Source: Flammula alnicola (taxonomy: Eukaryota; Basidiomycota; Agaricomycetes; Agaricales; Strophariaceae). From it: DNA of 30,018 bases. The stretch spans positions 1-30,018 of the forward strand of contig JADNRV010000493.1 of assembly GCA_015499995.1 (NCBI GenBank), given 5' to 3'. Below the pieces are notes generated by a model. It saw only the letters and a program-made list of their open reading frames with translations, made no database searches and was not told the DNA's origin. The translations under genes were made by a program, and so were the position numbers. Within the stretch, counting starts at the first letter, position 1. Every line of letters begins with the position of its first letter. Positions 18,486-29,665 of the stretch are shown piece by piece.

Positions 18486-20013
18486 GAGCCTGGTGCTAGT
18501 AGACAAGTGCTAGTAGACGTAGTTGCTTTCTATATTGGTGAATTCATGAAACTACCCGCCACCACATTTCTCGCGGTAATGAGGCAATGTAATCCACCGC
18601 TTGTCCTTAAGACCAGCGGTCTGCCAGTGAAACTAAATATTTGGGATTATGCGATTACTGGCAGATGCATATGTACTAAAACCTTGATCAGAGAATTGGC
18701 GCGTGTGGCACTGGCCGGGATATCGATGGAGAAACACCACTTTGTCTGAGCAGTTCATTGATGGCACTCGGATGATATAGATGGATATATTAATTACGTA
18801 TACTAGCTTAAGCGCGCAATTCGACTACTACTACGTCACATGCTCGATCCAGCACCAAAAATTAATATTATGGCCATTCTACTTGGAGACTCCAAGTAAG
18901 TCGATAGAGGCAACACCGTCTCCGTGTATCGTGGGAATTGCGATGTTTTTGCGCACTGGAAAGTGGTTCTGATGATCGTTGTTTAGAGGTGGATATACGT
19001 GATGACGCGCAATCGACAATCCACAAGAGCAACTTCTCTTTTCCATGGATAGTGCACATCGGCGATATGTTTTCGAATGATCTCAAGATGTCGTGCTTTC
19101 GGTAATTACTCCGGTCTCGCGCAAGTTAGAAGTACATGGGATGCTCGGCTGGAACTCAGGCTTATGGGATTAAGTTAAAATAGAAGTATATTTTTATCCG
19201 ACCATCCTCTTTTTTTTTGACGTAATCAGTAACATGATATGTAGATAGACATATGGTCGACATCAAACAATTGGAAGCAAGAAGTAGCACAAGTCACGAC
19301 TGCACATGCTCCGGGTCCATTACTGTGTAGATATTGTCTGTGTTCTACTGACTGACATGCATAAACAGAATGGTCATTACAGAAGGAGCTAGGAAGTTAA
19401 TAAAGGATCATGGCGATATTTTTGAAGTACAGTTGCCAAATAAGTGTATGTAAGAATAAATCTCAAAGAAGGCAACGTCACTGAATCTCTATCTATCATG
19501 ATCAATGTTGCCTAGTCAGCCAGCCTTCCAGGAATTTGGAGAGCTTGCCTGGGTTCCCGTAAGCGTGTCCAAAATTTCAAGGACATGATGGCGCGCGTGC
19601 CGCAAACGATTACTTTGGCGCCGGTCAAGCGCCGGTCTGGATTAAATACAACAACAATTAGCAAGCGATTCAACTTGGTCCACGCAAACTTGAAGAGCGA
19701 CATATTGACTTTAGGCATTCTTATCTACAAAAGGTGCTGTTGTGTCAAGACTCGATTGGGGCAGGGGGACATTTTGACAAGGTACTTAGCAACAATTTGA
19801 TGGTTACAGCCGCCGCTGCGCTCTGAATCCGAAAAGTGACAGCCCATCAGTCACGAGCGCTGAGCGATTCAAACCTTGACACTGTTCAACATCAATCCCC
19901 CGTTGGCGAAGGTTTCAACGCTCTCTCCCTCTCATTTTCTCCCCAAGAGCAGTGCTCGTCTTTCATTTTCTCTTTTACACGCTGGTCGTCGTCTCGGTTC
20001 ATATTTGGTCACA
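18486..20013. other. Gene-poor AT-rich stretch
   Basis: About 1.5 kb with only short frames on both strands. None shows a recognisable domain or a consistent exon chain. Its last 200 bp should be the promoter and 5' leader of the gene starting at 20014; the reading frame of that gene is open upstream to 19876, but the upstream part looks untranslated. Confidence 0.4.
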
Positions 20014-21045
20014 ATGTCATCAACAGATCCATTACCGCAGCCTCCGGCAGATAGCAATACTGAAAGGCGCCCTCAAGCAGATCCATTGCCCTCGAAACGT
20101 GGGGAGATTGGTTATGTCGAAGGAGTTCACAACCTCGTAGAAAGACCACAGGGAAATGTCTCCGAAACTCACCTTCCCGAACGACACCCAGCTGACCGGG
20201 ACCACCCATCATCACCCTCCAATCCTTCTGTCCCTCCACCACCAGAGACGACCACCCCTTCGTCCTCTACGGACAATGCAGCGACCTCTTCGAGCTCTGC
20301 TTCCATAACCAAATCGACCAGATTGCTAAGCTTCCTGAAGCCGAAGAAATCTTTTGGCGGTGTTCAGCTTGCGACTCTGATTCAATTCGCCGCCCAAATC
20401 TTGCTATTGGCAGGCACCGTCATAGCATGGGTATTCGCAACGAAACTCCTCAAACACATGGCCGCAAACGATCAGAACATGCCAGGCGGATCATCGGCCA
20501 TCTTCGTCCACGTCGTCTTCGTCATTGGCGTCATCGGACAACTCGTATTTTTGGAGCGTCGTCTCTTCCGACTACGCGGTGAGCGGTACAGTCACCTTCA
20601 CCCCGGAGAGGTGCTCCCGCGTCACAGAATTATTCCCATGACTTCCGATACGGGAATTGCATTCGCACCATGGAATCGACCGCCGCTTCCCACCTACGCC
20701 GCTGCTCTCGCTCAAAGCGGAGTAGGCACCGGAGATGTTGAAGATCATCTCATCGCTGCACCTCCACCACCCGCCTACGGACATACGAGGGGCAGCACGC
20801 TCCTCCTACAGGGATATCTGCGAGAAAGTTTGCGTGCGCAGCGTCCACCTTCAGTCCACAGTCAGGCACCAAGCGCAGCTGAACGGCATCTCAGCTATGT
20901 CAGCAGGGACGAAGATTGGGAGGAAATCCAAAATGCGGATAGGGCCCGGCAACTAGAGGAAACGTTGCATCGTTTGGAAGCGCCGCAACCTATGCAACCA
21001 CGTTCATCAGTGGAAAGGTCCCAGCAGGGTCCCCCAAGTTCATGA
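20014..21045 (+). CDS. Two-TM membrane protein with PY motifs, function unknown
   Basis: Single-exon frame of 343 residues. The start at 20014 (context TCACAATGTC) is preferred because the frame upstream of it is low-complexity leader. The first ~110 residues are proline/serine/threonine-rich and look disordered. Two hydrophobic segments follow at about 121-143 (LATLIQFAAQILLLAGTVIA) and 162-180 (SAIFVHVVFVIGVIGQLVFL), separated by a short polar loop, then RRLFRLRGERYSHLHPGEVLP. The C-terminal tail contains LPTY (225-228) and PPAY (252-255), which match the PY motif recognised by WW domains of Rsp5/NEDD4 ubiquitin ligases, and ends in a charged helix. I believe this is a conserved basidiomycete hypothetical family without a described role. 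It is followed on the same strand by an arrestin-like gene. Confidence 0.8.
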   Translation: MSSTDPLPQPPADSNTERRPQADPLPSKRGEIGYVEGVHNLVERPQGNVSETHLPERHPADRDHPSSPSNPSVPPPPETTTPSSSTDNAATSSSSASITKSTRLLSFLKPKKSFGGVQLATLIQFAAQILLLAGTVIAWVFATKLLKHMAANDQNMPGGSSAIFVHVVFVIGVIGQLVFLERRLFRLRGERYSHLHPGEVLPRHRIIPMTSDTGIAFAPWNRPPLPTYAAALAQSGVGTGDVEDHLIAAPPPPAYGHTRGSTLLLQGYLRESLRAQRPPSVHSQAPSAAERHLSYVSRDEDWEEIQNADRARQLEETLHRLEAPQPMQPRSSVERSQQGPPSS

Positions 21046-21812
21046 ACCTTTGGGATTTGTCGATTGCGTCAGATTTTTCGGTACTGCGTGTGATCATGTT
21101 CCGACACCATTCCGTACCCTTTGTACTCCCAAGACAATCTACTTACTCGCGGTCCTCGCACCCTCTATTTGAAATTCCAGAATGTTCACAAAGCAAGCTA
21201 CTTGGGAAATGTAGATTCTACGTCTGACCACGTCTGGGCCCTTGCAGGTTGTTTTCACCTTTGAACTAGGCTGTTTGGTGTTCTTGATGCTCTTGATTCT
21301 TAAAGTACCTCTGTTTCGTGACTTGACTCTTCGCCACAGCTTTCGTTGTGATAGGAGATATGTGCGCGGTTGAGGATGTTTCCCGCATCCGATGGAGATT
21401 CTTCAACAAACGTTTGTTTATTCTTGGTTCATGCGGTGCAACACGTCCCTGGGAATCGGGAGGCATCTGGGGTGCTTCCTCACCTTTCCTTACGGATCAT
21501 CAACGATCGAAAGAGCGTTCGAGTCATAATGATAGGCATCGCCTGATATGGCTGCATCGCCGCTTTTGGAACACTGAATCTGCGCAGGTACTCTTCTCTT
21601 TCACCTCCTGGAGTCGCGGAGTGACGAAATTTAGATTCGGGATTTCTTTTTTTCTGCTCACTAAGCTGACGCTAGACGGTCAGGTACCTGGTAACCTTAC
21701 GGAAATGACTCACGGAGTCATTCCTGGATTTTTCTGGCGACTATGAATACCATTCATTCAAACATTTGTCTGGGTATTCACCCATCCACCCAACCTCTCT
21801 CCGACGTCTCCA
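21046..21812. other. Intergenic region upstream of the arrestin-like gene
   Basis: About 770 bp between two genes on the + strand. The 132-codon frame at 21348-21746 has no recognisable motif or family. Nothing else supported; presumably terminator and promoter sequence. Confidence 0.4.
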
Positions 21813-23408
21813 ATGGAGTTCAATTATCCTTCAACATCATCCGAGCTGCCTGGCTATTATCCGTCGTCTCCTTCACCGTCCTATACTTGTGAATTAGCAT
21901 GCGGCGAAAGATTACTGGAACATACACCGCGGTCGCAGGCCTCTCGACCGCCACCTACGTCCTTGTTCATCAAGAAGGCTGGTAGGACATCAATTGTATT
22001 GAACGAGCAAGAAGATGGCGCGACTATCCCAACGTATGGTCGTCGCGCGTTGATCAGTGGCAACTTGTTTCTTGAACAAAGTGAGAGCATCCTCGACATT
22101 GTTCTAAAAGTACGCATTATTATTCAACAACTCTAACATATCATGCTCATATTTACTTTTCACAACTGCAGGTCGAAGCCAAACTGGATTACACTATCTC
22201 TGATGCTGGTGGTCAGTCTAACAAACTGGTGGCCGATAGTTATACTCTATGGTCGCATTCGACCTCACAGGGGACATCGTGCCCCAGTCAAATCCCGTTC
22301 TCCGTTTTTCTGCCTGCAACCTTCAAACACAATGGCAATGCGGTGCCTCTTCCGCCTTCTTACAATGCCACTTACTTCAGTGTTCCAAGCCTCTTCGTCC
22401 GCTCCGCCTACCAACTGCACATAATTGTTTCACGCGTACGACACCAAAAAGTCGGTGGTATCTGGCCGAAAACAAAACAGTGCATTTTTTTTTTCATTCG
22501 AAACATGGATCGCAATTTTCTAACACGCGTTTTTTTTAAATCAGCATTTTAATCCCATTCACATATTCGCCGAAGACGCGGCCTCATCGACCCATCGTTC
22601 CGAGTCCTGGCTTTTTCTCTTCCGTAAAAACCTCGCCAGAGGAATGGTTTCAGGCTGTAACGTTACTCAAGACGCGTCCAAATGCTAACATTGATCCAAT
22701 CAACGTCCATGTGAGTTCTGATTCAAGCACGACATGTTCACAAATTCTGACGTTCACAAATTGCAGCTGTTCGTCCCAGGTGGTCGGATCTACGGTCTGA
22801 CGGACACAATACCGTTTCACATCCAAGTTGCCGGCATCACCTGTTCTCTCAGGAAGCTCTTCTCTGACTCGTTGCTAGACCGCGTCATGTCTGTCGACTC
22901 CCATAACACCGTGGAGACAACAACGTCTAGGAAGGCAAAGACAAAACCACTTGTCCGTGTATGCATCTTACGGCAGGTCTCCGTCAACATAAAGGGCGAT
23001 AATTCCTGGAAAAACAATGTCTTGACTGAAGGCATCATCTGGCCGATCCCTCCAGATTTGGGGGCGTGCTGCTTATCCACATCATCGAATTGCGAGGAAG
23101 GACACATTGATTGGGAAGGCGAGCTGCGCTGCGGCAGCGACATCACAGTCGGCGGCTTCATGGCTGGCAACGTACAAGTCAAGGTAAGCTCCTAGCCTTG
23201 TTTCTCGCCTTTTTGCTCCGGTTCGCTGACAATTGAATTCTAACAGGACTTTATCGCGCTGACAATATCGCCGCCGACCCCTTTCACGACACCTTTACTC
23301 GAACTCCAACTTACCATCCCCATTAGACTAGTAACAGACTCGTTCTCAGAAGTTGCAGGGCTGGAGGGGCATACCTCGCAGGCGCCTATTGCGGCCGCCA
23401 CAGTATGA
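21813..23408 (+). CDS. Arrestin-like protein
   Basis: Five exons join in phase to 449 residues: 21813-22109, 22172-22479, 22545-22710, 22767-23183, 23247-23408. The pattern of beta strands fits an arrestin-type double sandwich: an N-terminal half with AGRTSIVLNEQED, ALISGNLFLEQSESILDIVL, the LWS...CPSQIPFSVFLP strand pair and LFVRSAYQLHIIVSRV; a C-terminal half with GRIYGLTDTIPFHIQV, VRVCILRQVSVNIKG, IDWEGELRC and LELQLTIPIRLVTDSF. Arrestin-like proteins in fungi act as cargo adaptors for ubiquitination of membrane proteins. LPGY at 12-15 and PPSY at 160-163 resemble PY motifs for Rsp5. No transmembrane segment. The family call rests on fold-like patterns, so an unrelated beta-sandwich protein remains possible. 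Intact, start ATG at 21813. Confidence 0.75.
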
Positions 23409-24184
23409 TGATGATTCTTCGGTTTCTTTCTTTTATTTTCGTCACGACCTTTACGACTCGGACCGCGCCCTCATCGGACTGCATATCACGATTTCTGTGT
23501 CTCAACAACACATGCCATTGATACCCAACATTTCCAGATCTTGGGGGAATGAAAATTATCTTAATTATCTTATTTTCACAAGCTCAACGCTATAAAAAGT
23601 TTTCTGGTAGATAGTCACTGATTTTATGTATTGTCCCACTCCTTACATGAATGGGATATCCTTACAGTCCGTTTACGATGGATCCGACATCAGCATACGT
23701 AGATATCTGTATACGCGTAATTTATAGATACAACGGAAACGGGCAGCCATGTTATATGTAAATGTTATAAATAGCTCTCGACTGAGCGCTTCTTGATGGG
23801 TCCAAGGAATCTACTATGACGGCAAACATATAGACTACCGTTATCGTTAAACATGTCCGATGTTAACCGGGTTAGAGTACCAAAGTAGTATGGGTAGATA
23901 GTTTTGATGAGAGTAAGGCCAACCGCAGCGTCGCTTTGGACTCTTGTTGATATACCGGTACTTCTCGCTACCAACGCGATGAATGGCCAAACTGCGGGGA
24001 CCAATCCCATTCCCCGTCCATGTTGCAAAACCGAATGAGCGAAAGGTTCTATCGTCCGATTAACCCGATGGCCTTCAGCAACTGCAACATCTGGTGGAGC
24101 AAAACCACCGAGAGCTTCTGACCTGAAGCGGTGGTCGAAACTAGTTCCAGCCGAAAGCAGCAACAACGTAATTCATATCTTGCG
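23409..24184. other. Intergenic space between convergent arrestin-like and protease genes
   Basis: About 780 bp carrying the two 3' ends. No coding region, RNA gene or clear repeat seen. The 23765-24166 minus frame only overlaps the final protease exon out of phase. Confidence 0.45.
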
Positions 24185-26159
24185 TCATTGTCTCTTCCGT
24201 GCACGCAAAAGAAAGAATATAGCGACCGCGAACAAGATGGCGCCCACGACCACACCGACGATAATGTAGTACACGGTTTTATGGACACTAGAGGCACTGA
24301 AGGTGGTATCGTTGAGTCCTCTGGTCCCAGTGGTGTCGATGCCTCCTAGACGGACGGTTACGAAGTCCTGATGGGCTAGCGATGAAGGATGTCAAGATAA
24401 CATTCAAAAACAGATACTTTTTGCAAGGAGAGACGGACCTTCCACCATGTCGGTGATAGAGAGTAATTGGACATATGGGTTATTGAGGTCCATGGAGTTC
24501 TCGACGAAGTCTCCATAGTCAAATAACGAATACACATTGCGCACTAGCGAGCGAAGCATTGAGAAACATTTATTTTATTTTAGAAAAAGGTAGGAGGCGT
24601 ACTGAAAGCCATTCCAAGGACCATATCATAATTTGGACTGCTTCCTCTATCGTATGTGAACGGCTGGAACTGGATAATCGGATTCTCGTTAACACAGAAA
24701 ACCTTCGATAGACATGGCCGAAGGCGACGTACAGTGCCTATGCAAGCTTTTTGCCCATCCGAGGTTTGTAGACCTGGCAATTTAATGGACAACGGTTCCC
24801 TGAAAGACGGTTAAGAGTCCTCAATATCACTAGGTTGAAGAACGACCATACAATGTCATATCCAGAGGATGTATAGGATAGGCCTTCCCAGAAAACTTGA
24901 AGGTTATATTGACTTCTTGTTCACATGGTAGCACATACGCTCCTCCGATCCCTGGGACTTCACGATACTCCGACTCGGAAAACCTGCTATATATCGCATC
25001 CACGACCGAGCTGTTATTGTAATTAGATGCATTCGAGATCAGCAAAGGGATGAACAGAGACTAACCGAGGTAGCTGGGGTAGAGTGAACCCACAATCCAG
25101 AACGACCGTCGCCTGCTTCTTATTCACCGTTTGCATAACCGACGATTCTATTGGAATGGCTTGTCCGTCAGGACCAATAATACCATTGGGATCAAGTAAA
25201 ATTTGCAGATGCTGGTCATCAGAACTGCTGTCGGGCACTTTCGTGATGGCTAATCTAGGTTCATCCACAATCGCTGCAAAGTCCGGTAGGACTTCGCCAA
25301 CAGTAATGCTGCCTCGAAAGAAGTCGGTAGGATCTAATGTCGATTAAATCTTTTTGACATCTTAACAATGACGTAGGGAAATATACCTTTGTGTCTGCCC
25401 AACAAAATCGTGAAATAATTTGGGATCGATCGATTTTGCGCGAAGACACGATCTAAAACAGTGGCCCCGGTTGCAGAAGGTAGACTCCGTGTAATGAAGG
25501 AGCCTGAGCTTGGTCCCAGACCTATCGTTAAATTTTAGCTTTGTCAAAAAAAAAAATGTACATTATGCGGACATACCTAGGATCCCATGGCCTTCGAGGT
25601 GTTGAGCGTCTGAGGGAATTTCCACTGCTTTAAATGAGTATACCACTGCATACAGGAGGAATGCATACTCACAGAATGCCTGATCTGCAATACTGTGTCC
25701 TGCAAAGTTCAGGCTGCTTTGTTTGACTCAGCCTGTGTTCACGAATTAATACCGCGGAATAACACGAGGAAGGAAGGTCCGCACCTGTAACAGAGTTTCC
25801 AGCGTATTTGATAGTTACATTCAGGCCAGCGTCGGTGCTGTGTGGAACTGTTTCTGCCACCCAAAGGTCGGAACTGCAAGAGTGTTTACATCCGAATGAT
25901 GACAACGGATATTGGAAGGCAATGCAACGTACCTGCCTGTGTCAACTAGCACCGCAAAGGTCTGATTCCCAAGGACAATGTCAGCGAAATAACTAATATC
26001 AGCTGAATCGTTCAATGTAAGGCCTCCTGGAGCTCGAGACGCTAGTTGTCGCTGCCAGTTGAGGAGACCTCGTTGGGGGCCACGAAGTTGAATGTGGTAC
26101 GCTCTGGTAACCGCCGCGGGCAACGTAAGGAAGAAAAGGGCGACCATAGACCAGGCCAT
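24185..26159 (-). CDS. Membrane-anchored A1 aspartic protease with DCG second motif
   Basis: Pepsin-family endopeptidase, secreted and tethered. Eleven exons join in phase to 468 residues: 26159-25933, 25873-25785, 25699-25673, 25627-25577, 25521-25387, 25333-25066, 25010-24852, 24799-24733, 24669-24603, 24543-24418, 24375-24185. Signal peptide MAWSMVALFFLTLPAAV. First catalytic motif VDTGSSDLWV (Asp73). GHGILGLGPSSGS is the expected GxxGLG turn. The second catalytic site is VVLDCGFTLPQLPR (Asp256), with Cys in place of the usual Ser/Thr of DSG/DTG. Then YPIHPLDMTL, ACIGTFQPF, MVLGMAF. The C-terminus has one membrane helix (VYYIIVGVVVGAILFAVAIF) and a short basic tail, so the catalytic part faces outside. 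All exons keep frame. It is head-to-head with a paralogue, 906 bp between starts. Whether the DCG change abolishes activity is unknown. Confidence 0.9.
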
Positions 26160-27065
26160 GCCTGAAAGGACGCAGACGAGAAAAGGCGAGGATGGTGGAG
26201 GAAATGTGCCGCGCCTTGCTGCTTATACACGAAGAAAGAGAGCCATCAAGCTTGGATATTTGTAGGCGATGCAAGAAGTGCAGAAGAAAGGGACGATGAT
26301 ATAGATGGCCGGATAACGTCTCTAATTCGCTTGGGTTTGATCATGACAAGTTTGTGTGGGTTCTTGGCTCGCCGAGCGTTTCTTGGGCTGGGCATGCAAG
26401 CATTCACTGACAACAGGTGACGAAAAGCTTTGAGGACAGGCGCCCAGCTGCCGCAGCGCCCTGAATGGATCCTTTCCATAACAGACACTGGAATATGCCC
26501 TTGAATGACCTAGTGGTCTTGGTGTGTGTCGGATTGCGTAGGATTCCTGTTCGCCAAGAAACATGTCCATAAGAACCAACAAGGAAGGAATCGCAAAAGA
26601 CATTAAGAAAATCTAGACGTACCTTGGCAAGCTCTATCGTCTACGGAAGACAAACACCAAGATGGATATTTTGCTTGCAAACTTCTTGGCCGTCTGCATT
26701 ATTCGCGTCGTGGTGAATAAGAGGTTCGGCGCTAAAGAGACGATAAAGCGAAATGCGTGCACTGTAACCCCCCGAGCCCGTTCTTTCAACTTCTGTCCAA
26801 GGTGCGCCTGGACTTGTCGAGAGAAAATGCCGACGATGTTGACGACGAAGGCAGGACATTCAAAATGTTGCTTGACTTGACGGTGAGAGAAGACCGTGAC
26901 GGTGAGAGTGCGAGTGCTACGTAAGTAACTAGGCTAACTGTTTCAGGACTGCGGACATATTTCACTTTTCCCCCTTGCTGTCGTTTGCTCTCAGTTAGTC
27001 AATTCCGCTCTTTTCCTCACCCACTTTGGCCTTTCACTCCTTTGGCCACCCCTCGACGTCTCCGA
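26160..27065. promoter_or_regulatory. Shared intergenic region of the divergent protease pair
   Basis: 906 bp between the start codons of two paralogous aspartic proteases transcribed away from each other. The frames found here on either strand show no family resemblance and are taken as chance. No clear TATA box or repeated site was recognised. By position it must contain both promoters. Confidence 0.5.
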
Positions 27066-29291
27066 ATGCGATCTTTAATACCACTTTCTTTGCTTCTCAC
27101 GATCTTTGACTCTCCTGTTCATGGCTATGTTTTCCCTTTCCACGTCCGTTTCAACAACAACAACCCGACATCATCCTTAACGCGTCGTACTCCCGTACCA
27201 ATATCGAATATTGGAAATGCGCAATACGTCAGTAATATTACCGTGGCTGGCCAGTCACTGCCAGTGCTGTTGGACACAGGAAGGTGCGTGGATTGAGACT
27301 TCATTTACACCTTCAGCCAACTGAGGTATGGGCACCAGTTCCGATTTATGGGTCAACTTTCAAGGTACTATACCCACCGCAAATATGAAGGATACAGGCA
27401 CAGCCATTACATTGTCCTATGCAGTCGGAAAAGCTGGTGGTACGTCGCAACTTGCATTGTCCCGAATCTCGTTCTAAACGGATCTCCTTTATCGCCGCAG
27501 GTGACATCCAAACTGCAGCAGTTTCAATTGGGAATCTGACAGTGCAAGACCAGGCTTTCCGTAAGCAGAGATTATCTTCCTCGACTCCTTTCCGTTACTA
27601 ACCAATAAATGTAGTATGGGTCAACGACACCAGCACCTTCACCTCAGACATCCATTCTCAAGGATACGATGGTCTTCTGGGCCTCGGACCGAACCAAAGC
27701 AGCGTTATTCGGAAAAAGGTCGACAACGATTCTGCGAATACGATACTGCAGCGCATTTTCGCATCAAACACGACCACAGCGAATTATATCACCCTCCTGC
27801 TAAACAGAAAATCCGATCCTGCAGAAAACTTCACAGGACAATTCACGGTTTCGGAGGTCGCTCCTGGCTTTGAAAATATTACCAGCATGCCCAAGCTTGA
27901 TGTGGATACAGTCAACCGACTCTTGAAATCAGGCGAGTTGACTTGGAAAGAATACGTAAAGGGAAGAAATTGACGTTCGTCCTAGACCAACATTGGCAAG
28001 CCCTGACGGATAAAAATATGGGAATCATTGGACCCGATAGCAACCCTATTCAAATTGATTCTATTGTTCCGTTCGCTCCAAGTGGCGAATACGTCGCTGT
28101 TATCGACAGTGGGTGAGTTGGGCTCTTCAGCTCCGCTATCTCACATAAATACTAACACCCTGTATTAGCTACACCTTCTCCCAAGTCCCCCGAGATGTAT
28201 CCGACGCTATCTACGGACGCGTGCGTGGCGCAGCCTACGACTCGAAGAACGAATGGTGGCTTGTCCCATGCGGTCAATACCTCAATGTCTCCTTCAACTT
28301 TGGTGGCCGCAACTACCCTATCCACCCTCTGGATCTCGTTGACAACAACTTTGGTATCGTCGATAGCACAGGCAAGACGGTCTGCATAGGAGCTGTGCGT
28401 ATCTTTGGCTTGTTTATCCCCAAGTATTCCCATTAACCTTCTTCTTTGTTTCATCAAGTTCCAACCTATTACTTCCGCCTTCAGTGTTCTTGGGCATTAT
28501 GATATGATCCTTGGAATGAGCTTCTGTAAGTCCGACCGATGAACTTGATCCATGAAGCATCTTGATTGACTATATTTCTTCCAGTACGTAGCGCCTACAC
28601 CCTCCTCGATTTTGGTGACTGGACCGATTCAGGCTCCCAGGATCATCCCTACATCCAACTAGCCTCCATCGTTGACACCGCAGCTGCTCGCAAGGACTTC
28701 ATCCAGGTCCGACTCGGAGGCAACGACACCACCTCCGCCGCGCAATGGTCCCTCCTACCCGTAGACCAGATGCAGCACTCGCCGGTCTCCGCTGAGGAGA
28801 AGAAGAAGATGTACCAGGAGATGATCCTGAGTCGCTGGCCGTACATCTTCGTTGGCTGCCTAGTGTTTGTCCTGATCGTGATCGGCCTGCTGGTCTGGAA
28901 GTGCTGCTGCAGACGGAAGGCCCAGAAGGCCAAGAAAGCGGCGTTGGAGGACGACGCGATGGGCGGGTTTGGCGGCGCCAAGAAGGCCAAGAAGGGGGGC
29001 TTCTTCTCCGGCAAGGCGAAGACAGAGTCGTACGTCCCCTTGGAAGCCCAGAACCGCAGCGTGGCCGACCTGAGTGCGCCGTACACGCCCAACACGCCCC
29101 AGCCACCCCGCTCGTCGTATGCGTCACAAGCACCGCCGACACCAGCGCATTATAGCCAGAACTACGACCAGAACTACAGCACGAACTCGCTGGCTTCATA
29201 CCCGGAACAATACCCAGGATACCAGCCCCAACACGGGGACTATGCCTTCGGCAATCACAATCAGGCATACCAAGGCCAACATCAGGTTTAA
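27066..29291 (+). CDS. Membrane-anchored A1 aspartic protease with long cytosolic tail
   Basis: Eight exons join in phase to 607 residues: 27066-27283, 27339-27439, 27501-27560, 27615-27932, 27986-28112, 28169-28394, 28459-28525, 28585-29291. The intron after 27932 begins GC (GCGAGTT) and ends CTAG; it is needed to give LLKSDQHWQALTDK. Signal peptide MRSLIPLSLLLTIFDSPVHG. Catalytic motifs LDTGSSDLWV (Asp70) and VIDSGYTFSQVPR (Asp273) are both standard. GYDGLLGLGPNQSS, YPIHPLDLVD and CIGAFQPITSAF match the neighbouring paralogue, and several introns are at equivalent sites. A membrane helix at about 457-477 (YIFVGCLVFVLIVIGLLVW) is followed by CCC, a Lys/Ala/Gly-rich stretch and a Tyr/Gln/Pro-rich tail of about 130 residues, which the paralogue lacks. 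The coding part of the last exon is notably GC-rich. Confidence 0.92.
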
Positions 29292-29665
29292 TGCGTCCTC
29301 TCCTTCTGCAAGTCAAAAAGCGTTTCAATTCGATATAGACTGTCTGGCACGGACTGTCTGCTGGTTGCTCTTATTTATATCTTACAGCAGTGGCTTGGGC
29401 TTGGTTTGCTTACTTTCACACCCACGGAGCACTCATAGTATACTCTGCTTTACTCGCCTGGCAAATTTCACTGTCACCCCTCGCTGAGCGGGCGGTTTTT
29501 TTTTTATCCACACAAATATTAAAAGTTCATGTATATCGATTAAGCCAAGATTTGTCTAGTAGCTAATGTGAATGTAAATGCGCATTCAGTGAATTCATTG
29601 TACCGTAAGGAGATATCAGTATTACACATGAGTGTGGCGTATATGACGATGAGTGCTCTACAGGT
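29292..29665. other. Intergenic space between convergent protease and heme oxygenase genes
   Basis: About 370 bp holding two 3' untranslated regions. A GAGCGGGCGG followed by nine T lies at about 29486-29504. No gene seen. Confidence 0.45.

Noticed and set aside
19384..19455. Short frame MVITEGARKLIKDHGDIFEV resembling an enzyme N-terminal piece
   Set aside because: Only 23 codons with no continuation in any frame; insufficient to name.
21348..21746. 132-codon + frame upstream of the arrestin-like gene
   Set aside because: No domain, signal or exon pattern supports it.
28649..29328. Long antisense frames (148 and 209 codons) opposite the last protease exon
   Set aside because: They mirror the GC-rich codon-biased tail of the protease and show no motif of their own.
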